Assembly (NCBI GenBank): GCA_019084435.1
Contig: JAHRFV010000228.1
Span: 1 to 10,804 of the forward strand
Direction: 5' to 3'
DNA from: Dethiosulfatibacter sp.
GTDB taxonomy: Bacteria > Bacillota_A > Clostridia > Tissierellales > Dethiosulfatibacteraceae
DNA length: 10,804 bases
Positions 1 to 8,321 of the stretch are shown piece by piece. The first letter of the stretch is position 1. Every line of letters begins with the position of its first letter. Position numbers and translations under genes: made by a program. A model generated the notes under the pieces. It saw only the letters and a program-made list of their open reading frames with translations. It had not been told where the DNA came from and searched no databases.

Positions 1-1
1 T

Positions 2-169
2 AAAGTAAAACCATTTAAGCTTCAACCAACAATCATTTCAAAGTATTTTAATCCAAATGAAGATAAGAAGGCTATTGAAAAAACAATTGAAAAAGCTCTG
101 GATTTTTACTTTAGCCAGATGAAAAACCAATCACATGACTTAGAGGAGGGGGAGGAGATGATTGAGTAG
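2..169 (+). CDS. C-terminal end of an unrecognised upstream protein (partial)
   Basis: An open frame enters from the left edge and runs 55 codons to a TAG at 167-169. The visible part reads KVKPFKLQPT..., then a Lys/Glu-rich helical stretch (NEDKKAIEKTIEKALDFYF), and ends in an acidic tail LEEGEEMIE. I do not recognise the family and see no catalytic motif. The frame is supported by context: its end overlaps the TTG start of the large helicase gene by 8 bases, and its acidic codons (gag-gag-ggg-gag-gag) double as the Shine-Dalgarno sequence of that gene, which is typical of translationally coupled ICE operon genes. The start lies outside the window. It could be any of the small accessory proteins found next to the helicase in Firmicute ICEs. 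Confidence 0.6.
   Translation, partial: KVKPFKLQPTIISKYFNPNEDKKAIEKTIEKALDFYFSQMKNQSHDLEEGEEMIE
143..157 (+). promoter_or_regulatory. Strong purine-rich Shine-Dalgarno for the TTG start at 162
   Basis: The run GAGGAGGGGGAGGAG ends four bases before TTG at 162-164. A nearer ATG at 158-160 is in the frame of the upstream gene and meets TAG three codons on, so it cannot start the helicase. The arrangement suggests coupling: ribosomes finishing the upstream gene at 169 are on top of the helicase start. Confidence 0.6.
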
Positions 170-3100
170 ACTGACAGAAATCAAGGAAATTTATGATTAC
201 ATCTTGAAAGAAATTATGCAAGATGAGCAGGCGTGGAAAGACTTTTTAACCTTTCATGCAAGGATATATAAGCATAGCTTTAATAATGCCGTGCTTATAT
301 ATGCCCAAAGACCCGAAGCTACTTTAGTTGCAGATATGGAAATCTGGAACCGTCGTATCGGCAGATGGATAAACAGAGGCGCTAAGAGTATTGCAGTCTT
401 TGATGATCAAAGTGCTTATTTGAAATTAAAATACCTATTTGATATTGAAGATACCCATGGTCAGCCACATACTATTCCTAAAGTGTGGCAATTAAATGAA
501 GTATTAGAATCACAGTTATTAGAAAGCTTTAAAGCAAATACCTTGTCAGAATGGATTGCAAGGCGGACTCATGAATCTGTCCTTGTTTATGCCTCAGATG
601 TTCAGCAAGGACTTGAAAAAGAGCTGTCTAAGACCAAACTATCGGGACTACCCATTGAAGGCGTTACAAGGCAGTTTATGCAGTCTCTTATGGATAGTGT
701 AGAGTACATGACTGCCATTCGCTCAGGTATTGAAGAACCTAAGCTAAGTAATTTAAATGCATTTAATACAATAACAGATTTTGATTCAAAAGCATTAACC
801 CTAAGATTAGGCTATTTGACAAGTACCATCTCAGAACAAATTTTAAGAGAAATTGAAAGAGAAATCAAAACCATCAAAAAAGAAAAAAGGAGTGTGAATG
901 TCAATGAAACCCATGGAACTCAGTTATCAGGAAGTAAAAGGGATTTATCATCCTCAGATTCAAATATCGAGGGAGGAAAGCTACGACAAGAAGCCACTAG
1001 GGAAGTACGGGCAGATGGCGATGAATTACCTGAAAGAGGAACACATCAATCGGTACAATTATCTAGTGACCGAAGGGACGTTGCTTCCAATGATGCATCA
1101 AGTGAACGAGGAAGCGTGGGCGAGGATGGAGATACTTCAAGACCAGATGCTACAGGAAGAACCATTACAGAATCCGACCAACACCTATCAGAGTTATCGT
1201 CACAGGGAGATGATCAGAACGAGAGCGGAAGAGATCGTTCTTCAGGAAATCATCTTCAAGGAGAGATAGCAAAAGATTTAGAGCTGCCAGAGCGTAGCTC
1301 TTTTTTAATGGAGCTAACAGATGAAGAACTTATTGAAAAGGTACTACTAAGAGGTTCTGGATTTGAAGGTGGGAAACAACGGATTGTTGATTTCTTCTCA
1401 GAAGAACATACTGCAAAAGAAAAAGCAGACTTTCTAAAAAATGAATATGGAACTGGCGGTAGCTCTGTTACATTCACTGATGATCTAAGTGGTTTTGAAA
1501 ATCACGACAGTAAAGGAATTACCATTGATCTTTATAAAACAGATAAAGAAATTCATTTGTCTTGGGCTAAAGTTGCTTCCGGGATTGATGCCTTAATTGA
1601 TAACGGTAAATACTTTGAAGCTCGGTATAAAAATGATAATCCACCAACAAGAAAGGCAGTGTATCAACCAACGCTATTTGACATCAATTACGCTGAAAAT
1701 GACATTGTACATGAAAATTATAATAAGCTACTGAAGATTGCCCCTGGTATCTTAAACGGACGTTATAGTTATATGAAGCTAAAAGCACCTGGCTTTATGG
1801 ACCTTGTTATTGAAAAGCTCAATGAGAATAGAATCTCTCTATCCCATTATTACGAACAAAATGGAGATTTAATGAGTGATCCGGATATGGAACTCATTGT
1901 TGACCAGAATCAAAAGACATTAACAGCAGCCACCTTTCAGCAAGATAACATGGCAATCTATCATGAAGCATATCAGGGTGATGAATTAGTTAACCCTGAT
2001 TTAGAAGATGAGTTAAATGATTTTCTGAAAGATTGGTTATCGAATATTGCTAGGCAAGGTCACATTGTTTACAAGGCTTATTATTCAGAGGATGTAGACG
2101 AAGCAAACGTAGAACCAACCTTTGATGATAAAGGTCATGAAATCATTATTGAAGCACCTTCAGAAAAGGATGATTTATTGGACCTAGAAGATGAGGATCT
2201 CCATGAATATCCCTTAGAAGTAGGCATGGAAGTGGATATTGAGGGAAGGAAATTTCAAATCGAATCCGTTGACTATGATAATAATGCTGTATCTCTTATG
2301 GATTTAACTTTTGCAGATCAAACTGGGTATCCTATTTTCAGAAAAGAAAGTGTTGATTTTGTTTTAGATTATCTGCCCGATGAGAAACCACTGACTGAAG
2401 AAGAAAAGTGGGGCATTGTATCCATTGGTTCAGTTGAAGATGAAAAGCAAAAACAGGAACAATCTTCAAAAATCAATTATCAATTTTCACCTGAAGATGA
2501 GATTGGTATTGGTGGGCTAAAAACAAAATTCAGAGCCAATGTTGAAGCGATTAAAACTTTGAAAGTCATTGAAGCAGAGAACCGTATGGCCACGGATAAA
2601 GAACAATCCATCTTAGCTAGGTACGTTGGTTGGGGTGGTATGCCACAAGCTTTTGATATGGGGGCAAGTGGTTGGAGCAATGAATACGGTGAACTAAAAA
2701 AACTGTTGTCACAAGAAGAATATGATAGTGCAAAAGCTTCAACACCTAATGCCCACTATACATCTTCGGTTGTTATTCAAAGTATTTATCAAGCACTTGA
2801 TCAGTTTAGTTTTAAAAAGGGAAACATCTTGGAACCTTCCCTGGGTGTTGGTAATTTCTTTTCCCACCTTCCTGATTCTATGAATAGGGCAAAACTTTTT
2901 GGGGTTGAACTAGATGATGTATCCGGACGTATTGCAAGGCAGCTCTATCAGAAAGCGCAGATTCAAGTCAAAGGCTATGAAGAAACACAGTTTGAAGATA
3001 ACTTTTTTGATGTAGCTATTGGCAATGTACCTTTTGGGAATTACAAAGTATATGACAGACTTTATGATAAGCATAACTTTATGATCCATGATTATTTCTT

Positions 3101-5921
3101 TGCTAAAACACTAGATAAAGTACGTCCTGGTGGCATCATTGCCTTTGTTACCAGTAAGGGAACCATGGACAAAAAAGATCAAGCTGTCAGGAAGTATATT
3201 TCTGAAAGAGCTGAGCTGATAGGTGCAATACGATTACCCAATACAGCATTTAAAGAAAATGCCAATACTGATGTAACCGCTGATATTCTTTTTCTTAAAA
3301 AAAGAGAACGCAGATCGGTGGAAATACCAAGGTGGTTATCGGCATCTGATAATGAAAATGGGGTCCCCGTCAATCAATATTTCATTGACCATCCCCATAT
3401 GATGCTTGGTGAGATGGTATTTGATGAAAGGATGTTTGGTAGAGACAGTCGTTATACCACGTGTGTAAATACAAACAGTAACTTTAATCTAGGGGAATAT
3501 CTATCAGAAGCTGTGTCTCATCTTCAAGCTGAAATTGGTTATTACGAGCATGCGAAAAAAGAGGATAGCGATGATATACCTGCTGATCCTAAGTACAAGA
3601 ACTACTCTTATGCCTTTATTGATGACAAACTTTATTACCGTGAAAATTCTATTATGAGACGAATGGATTATACCGGTAAAACCCTTGAACGAATTCAAGG
3701 CATGATGGCAATTCGGGATATAACAAGAAAAATCATTACACTTCAAACGGAAGGTTGCACTAAAGAAGCACTTGAAATGGCTCAAGACCAGTTAAATCAA
3801 ATCTATGATGCATTTGTTAAAGACTATGATTATATGACTTCAAGACCCAATGCCAGTGCCTTCCGTGATGACAATGACTACCCACTTTTATGTTCTCTAG
3901 AGGTGGAGGATGAAGATCATCATGTCACAAAGGCAGATATGTTTACCAAAAGAACCATTAAGCCTTATGAATCCATAACAGATGTAGATTCTGCATTTGA
4001 AGCATTAACAGCGTCCTTAAATGAAAAAGGCATGGTGGATATTCCATTTATGGCTGAGCTTTATGATGAAGAACCTCAAGTCATCATTAAGGAGCTTGAA
4101 CAAGACATCTATCTGAACCCTGAAAAGTATGATGAAAATGATGCTTTGAGAGGATGGGAAACAGCTGATGAATACCTTTCAGGTGATGTGAGGCAAAAGC
4201 TTAAATTTGCCAAAGTTTTTGCGGATATGAATCCAGAATTCTTTTTAAAAAATGTGCCTGCCCTAGAAAAAGTACAACCCATTGATCTTGAGGCCAGTGA
4301 TATCGATGTAAGGTTAGGGACTACATGGATTGAAACAGCAGATTATGAACAGTTCATCTATGAGACCTTGAAAACACCGAGATATTATCACAATACCGGT
4401 GGCAGAAACGAAATTAAAGTACATTACAACAATTACAATGCAAGCTTTGGTGTTGAGAACAAAGGATTAGATGGGTATTCAGTTTCAGCAAAAGAAACCT
4501 TTGGTACATCTAGAATTAATGCTTACTACATCATTGAAGACAGCTTGAATCTTAGAAATTCTACGGTTAAAGATCGTGTTGAAGATGGAGACAGTATAAA
4601 ATATGTTATCAACAAAAAAGAGACCATGTTAGCAAGAGAAAAACAATCACTGCTAAAACAAGCCTTTAAAGAATGGTTATTTAAAGAACCAGAGAGACGT
4701 AAAAAGTATGTAGATTATTATAATCAGCACTATAACAATATCCGCCTGAGAGAATATGATGGCAGTCATTTAAAATTGCCAGGCATGAATCCAGATATAA
4801 AATTAAGAGATCACCAAACAGCTGCCATTGCAAGAATTATTTATGGTGGCAGTACACTTCTAGCGCATTCTGTAGGGGCAGGAAAAACCTTTGAAATGGT
4901 TGCCAGCTGTATGGAGCAAAAGCGACTGGGACTGATAAATAAAGCAGTTCTTGTTGTACCAAATCATTTAACTCAGCATATCGGCAGTGAGTTTTTAAGG
5001 CTTTATCCATCGGCTAATATTCTAGTCACCACAAAAAAGGACTTTCAAAAATCCAATCGAAGACGTTTTGTTAGTCGTATTGCTACAGGCGCTTATGATG
5101 CTGTTATTATGGGACACTCGCAATTTGAGAAAATCCCTGTATCGAAAGAGCGTCAGGAAGAAATGATCCATCGGCAGATCAATGATATCTCTGCTGTTAT
5201 TGCTGATGCAAAAAAGAGTAATGGCGAAAACTGGAGTATTAAGCAGATGGAAAAACTCAAGCTATCACTAACATCTGAAATCAAACGACTTCACGACAGC
5301 CCCAAAGATGATGTGATTAACTTTGAAGAGCTTGGAATAGATTGCGTTTATGTAGATGAAGCGCATTATTTTAAGAACTGTGCTGTATTTTCAAAGATAA
5401 GAAATGTTGCGGGAATATCTAATACACGTAGTAAAAAATCCATGGATATGCTCATGAAAACACAGTATATTCAAGACATCAATCAAGGTAGGGGTGTCAT
5501 CTTTGCGACTGGTACCCCCATCAGTAATTCCATGACGGAAATGTATGTGATGCAAAGGTATATTCAAAATAAGGAGCTTGAAGCAAGAGGAATTCATCAC
5601 TTTGATGCATGGGCAGCACAGTTTGGAGAAGTGGTTTCGAGTCTTGAATTAGCACCTGAAGGAACAGGATATCGCTATAAAAGCAGATTTGCTAAGTTCT
5701 CGAATTTACCTGAACTCATGACGATTTTTAAAAATATGGCAGATGTAAAAACAGCGGATATGCTTAATTTACCTATTCCTAAGTTAAAAGGTGATAAACA
5801 TAAGTTGATTTCAGCTGAGTCAAGTGATTTTACAAAAGAAATCATGGAAAGCTTTGTCGATAGGGCTAGTGATATTCGAAATGGTATGGTTGATCCAAGG
5901 ATTGATAACATGCTTAAGATA
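162..5921 (+). CDS. ICE ArdC-like/N6-methylase/SNF2-type helicase polyprotein, exon 1 (residues 1-1920 of 2368)
   Basis: This is the first exon of a giant multidomain protein of conjugative elements, thought to act on element DNA in the cytoplasm during transfer (the role is inferred from the family). Residues 1-110 match ArdC-like N-terminal domains, with a conserved stretch around NNAVLIYAQRPEAT and W-x-RR-x-GRWINRGAKSIAVFDD. Residues 246-370 are a Ser/Asp/Arg-rich disordered linker. Residues about 383-495 are the small LTDEELIEKVLLRG...YGTGG module usual in homologues. A methyltransferase region follows (about 770-1120), with motif I EPSLGVGNF at 891-899 and NVPF at 955-958 as the DPPY/NPPF-type catalytic motif. 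Helicase lobe 1 shows Walker A HSVGAGKT at 1569-1576, DEAH at 1732-1735 and ATGTP at 1782-1786. The start is TTG at 162 with an upstream purine-rich SD. The open frame continues into the intron as V-R-C-stop (5922-5933). Exon 1 ends at MLKI, exactly where exon 2 resumes with TNEARLLG. Confidence 0.9.
886..892 (+). promoter_or_regulatory. Internal Shine-Dalgarno for the overprinted tnpV-like gene
   Basis: AAAGGAG lies inside the helicase coding sequence, with GGAG ending five bases before ATG 898-900 of the nested +1-frame gene. In the host frame these bases encode part of the Lys/Arg-rich segment KKEKRSV. A well-spaced SD exactly before the nested ORF argues that the ORF is translated. Confidence 0.55.
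898..1269 (+). CDS. tnpV: TnpV-like small protein, fully overprinted inside the helicase gene
   Basis: This 123-codon ORF lies wholly within the helicase gene in the +1 frame (host residues 246-370). It is not an ordinary shadow: the translation resembles the TnpV family of mobile-element proteins. YQEVKGIYHPQIQISREE (residues 10-27) fits the family's N-terminal 'Y...G.YY.PDL.LPEEE' pattern. Then come LGKYGQM (34-40), MNYLKEEHINRYNYLVTEG (42-60), a helical VNEEAWARMEILQDQM segment (69-84) and RTRAEEIVLQEIIF near the C-terminus (107-120). Length matches the family's usual 110-130 aa. The ATG at 898 has a well-placed GGAG; a second in-frame ATG is at 904. The host frame over the same bases is low-complexity and hydrophilic, as expected when the other frame carries the folded protein. 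TnpV function is unknown to me; the assignment is from recalled family consensus, not a search. Confidence 0.72.
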   Translation: MSMKPMELSYQEVKGIYHPQIQISREESYDKKPLGKYGQMAMNYLKEEHINRYNYLVTEGTLLPMMHQVNEEAWARMEILQDQMLQEEPLQNPTNTYQSYRHREMIRTRAEEIVLQEIIFKER

Positions 5922-6424
5922 GTGCGCTGTTAAACGCAAAAATGTATCTCCCCTAAGGGGAAATTATTCGAAGTAAATAATAGGAATAACCAGTTCACTT
6001 GGCGTGGAAACACAAAGAGGACAATAGCATACTGGTAAAGCGGATAAATTCTTAGTCGCAATAGAATGATGCTCCGCAAGTTCCGTATCCCATGGTTAAA
6101 GCTGGATTGCCTGAACCTTAATTCTGACTTGGTGCATAGCATCGCCCTTCGGAAAGCGATTGGAAATCAAAATTGATTTCAACCCGATGTCATCATATAG
6201 TTGCTTCTGTGATTTTGTGGCAATTAACTTCGTATGATGAAAGAGTACACGATGAGTGTAATTAAAAGAATGAGTAAGGAACCTAAAGGATACTATAGTA
6301 CATTTTTGACGGATTGCAGGATTGCCTAAGGGGCGAGAGCCCTAAGGTAACGGAGTTGCCATAGTAGTCAGAGCAAGGGAAAGCCTTGTACAAGGCGAAG
6401 GGCAACAGGTAACTTTGATTGTTT

Positions 6425-6433
6425 TAGAAAGGA
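6425..6433 (+). promoter_or_regulatory. Shine-Dalgarno deciding the maturase start
   Basis: AGAAAGGA lies four bases before GTG 6438 and thirteen before ATG 6447. Spacing slightly favours the GTG, while the protein style of related maturases (MREAKTIL...) favours the ATG. The two differ by only three residues. Confidence 0.4.
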
Positions 6434-6437
6434 CTAG

Positions 6438-8219
6438 GTGCGTGAGATGCGTGAAGCCAAAACTATTTTAGCAGTCATTCAAACAAGAGGTAGTCAAAAA
6501 CTGCCCTTGGAAAGACTTTACAAATCGCTGTACAACAAGGAGTTGTACCTTATAGCTTATTCAAAGCTATACCCAAATAGTGGGTCTATGACAGAAGGTG
6601 CAACCAATGAAACGGTTGATGGAATGTCAATAAGAAAAATCGAAGAACTGATTGATGATATCCGTCATGAAAGGTATAAATGGACTCCGACTAGACGTGT
6701 GTATATTCCAAAGAAAAACGGAAAGAAACGTCCACTTGGTATTCCAACCTGGCGTGACAAGTTATTACAAGAAGTTATTCGTATGATTTTAGAGGCATAT
6801 TATGAGCCACAGTTTAGTGATAGTTCTCATGGTTTTAGACCACAGAGAGGATGTCATACTGCATTATCGGAAATTCAAGTTTGGAAAGGAACAAAATGGT
6901 TTATTGAAGGTGACATATCTAAGTATTTTGACACAATAAATCATGATGTTATGATAGGGATTTTGTCAAAGTCTATTAATGACAATCGATTCATAAGATT
7001 GGTGCAAAATCTCTTAGAAGCTGGATATTTAGAAGATTGGAAATATAACAAAACGCTAAGTGGTACACCACAGGGTGGCGTTATAAGTCCATTGCTAGCA
7101 AACATTTACCTTAATGAATTTGATAATTTCGTTAAGACAGAATTGATTCCAAAGTATACCAAGGGAAAAAGGCAAAAAGCAAACCCAGAATATAGCAAAC
7201 TGAACCGAGAAATCGACAAGTGTAAAAAGAATAATGACTTCATATCTGCAAGAGATTTGAAAATAGAAAGGCGAATGATGCCGTCTATTGATACTAAAAA
7301 TGCAGAATACAGAAGGTTAAGGTACGTAAGATATGCTGATGATTTTCTTTTAGGATTTAACGGGTCAAAAAGCGAAGCTGAGGATATTAAAGCAGAAATT
7401 GCATCATGGTTAAAAACAAACTTAAAGCTGAATTTATCAGAAGAAAAGACGTTGATAACACATGCAACTACAACTGCTGCAAGATTCTTGGGCTATGATG
7501 TTAAAGTGCAAAAAGCTAATGACTATGTTGATTTTACAGGTAGACGTGGAGCAAATGGGGTTGTGGCACTTTTTGTGCCTGCTGAAGTGATTAACAAGAA
7601 ATGTGCTGACTATATGAAGAATGGTAAAACAATTCATCTAGGAAAACTACTTCACGATGATGATTTTTCAATTGTTGCAAGATATGGACAAGAATTTCGT
7701 GGTGTAGTTCAGTATTATTTGATGGCGCAAAATGTATCATGGTTACATCAGCTACTATGGATTATGCAAGGGTCATTATTAAAAACACTTGCATACAAAC
7801 ATAAGTCTTCTATGAAGAAAATGAAGAAGAAGTATGCTTGTGAAGTTATTGATAAGAAATCAGGAAAAACTTTAAAGTGTATAAAAGTTGTTGTAGAACG
7901 AAAAGATAAAAAGCCATTGGAAGCACAGTTTGGAGGAATATCACTAACGCATAAAAGGAAAACAGTTATTGATGATACACCTTATCAAGTTTGGGGAGGT
8001 AGAACGGAACTTCTTAAAAGACTACTCGCAGATACATGTGAATTATGTGGGTCTACAGAGGATATTGAAGTTCATCATGTTAGAAAATTATCTGACCTAA
8101 ATACGAAAGGGAAATCTACGAAACCAATATGGATACAAATCATGGCAACAAGAAGAAGAAAAACGCTTGTAGTCTGTAGAAAATGTCATAACAATATTCA
8201 TAATGGTTGTTTGAAATAA
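6438..8219 (+). CDS. Group II intron-encoded reverse transcriptase/maturase with HNH endonuclease
   Basis: This 593-aa multifunctional protein helps fold and splice its intron RNA and drives retrohoming by target-primed reverse transcription. The RT domain begins after the N-terminal REAKTILAVIQTRGSQ segment, with ETVDGMS, PKKNGKKRPLGIPTWRDKLLQ, HGFRPQRGCHTAL, TPQGGVISPLLANIYLNEFD and the catalytic YADD at 299-302. A basic maturase (X) domain follows. The C-terminus is an HNH-type En domain with Cys534-x2-Cys537, His546-His547, Cys580-x2-Cys583, His584 and His588. All motifs are intact and there is no frameshift, so the protein looks active, and mobility by second-strand cleavage is plausible. 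It sits in intron domain IV and stops 10 bases before domain V. Start is GTG 6438 or ATG 6447. Related proteins from several bacterial phyla share the extended N-terminus and HNH tail. Confidence 0.95.
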   Translation: MREMREAKTILAVIQTRGSQKLPLERLYKSLYNKELYLIAYSKLYPNSGSMTEGATNETVDGMSIRKIEELIDDIRHERYKWTPTRRVYIPKKNGKKRPLGIPTWRDKLLQEVIRMILEAYYEPQFSDSSHGFRPQRGCHTALSEIQVWKGTKWFIEGDISKYFDTINHDVMIGILSKSINDNRFIRLVQNLLEAGYLEDWKYNKTLSGTPQGGVISPLLANIYLNEFDNFVKTELIPKYTKGKRQKANPEYSKLNREIDKCKKNNDFISARDLKIERRMMPSIDTKNAEYRRLRYVRYADDFLLGFNGSKSEAEDIKAEIASWLKTNLKLNLSEEKTLITHATTTAARFLGYDVKVQKANDYVDFTGRRGANGVVALFVPAEVINKKCADYMKNGKTIHLGKLLHDDDFSIVARYGQEFRGVVQYYLMAQNVSWLHQLLWIMQGSLLKTLAYKHKSSMKKMKKKYACEVIDKKSGKTLKCIKVVVERKDKKPLEAQFGGISLTHKRKTVIDDTPYQVWGGRTELLKRLLADTCELCGSTEDIEVHHVRKLSDLNTKGKSTKPIWIQIMATRRRKTLVVCRKCHNNIHNGCLK

Positions 8220-8229
8220 AGTTACTGGA

Positions 8230-8263
8230 GAGCCGTGTGCAGTGAAAGTTGCAAGCACGGTTT
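8230..8263 (+). ncRNA. Group II intron domain V (catalytic hairpin)
   Basis: A 34-nt hairpin shows the hallmarks of domain V: GAGCCGTGTGC on the 5' side, a central GTGAAAGTTGC loop region containing a GAAA tetraloop, and GCACGGTTT on the 3' side. It carries the catalytic AGC-type triad (AGC at 8231-8233). Its position, 10 bases after the maturase stop and directly before domain VI, is as expected for an intact, splicing-competent intron. Confidence 0.88.
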
Positions 8264-8321
8264 GGAGGGGGGCAGACAGAAAAGGAACTGTAATAGTTAC
8301 CTCGCTGGTTGCCTACCCGTC
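8264..8321 (+). ncRNA. Group II intron domain VI with branch-point adenosine and 3' splice site
   Basis: The six Gs and CA at 8267-8274 pair with TGCCT and CCC at 8310-8318, leaving A8315 bulged as the branch point. It is the seventh base from the proposed 3' end (A-CCCGTC), the same spacing I recall for Ll.LtrB. The intron ends in GTC rather than the common AY dinucleotide; ending two bases later at AC would break the helicase reading frame, so 8321 is preferred. Confidence 0.8.

Larger units (their letters stand above)
5922..8321 (+). mobile_element. Complete group II intron (2400 nt) with maturase, interrupting the helicase gene
   Basis: The 5' boundary is the canonical GTGCG at 5922. The 3' end is placed at 8321, six bases after the bulged domain VI adenosine (8315), giving ...CTACCCGTC. 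Joining 5921 to 8322 restores one frame, turning MLKI plus TNEARLLGLDPRLL into the continuous peptide expected in homologues. Bases 5934-6437 hold no credible gene and correspond to domains I-III and the start of IV; local hairpins are visible, for example CCCC-TAA-GGGG near 5950-5960 and GGGC-GAGA-GCCC near 6330-6345. The maturase ORF occupies domain IV. Domain V is at 8230-8263 and domain VI at 8264-8321. The domain V sequence style (GAGCCGTGTGC...GCACGGTTT) suggests a chloroplast-like/IIB-type lineage, but that class call is tentative. I could not assign EBS1 convincingly; AGCAT at 6138-6142 could pair with ATGCT at 5910-5914 as EBS2/IBS2. Confidence 0.93.

Noticed and set aside
5945..5950. 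TATCTC as EBS1 pairing with the last six bases of exon 1
   Set aside because: Only five of six bases pair and it lies about 25 bases from the intron 5' end, too close for the usual EBS1 location in domain I.
8235..8321. GTG at 8235 as the true start of a separate downstream helicase gene
   Set aside because: These codons lie in intron domains V and VI, and the peptide before TNEARLLG has no helicase character. Exact phase-0 continuity with exon 1 shows that one spliced gene is the better model.
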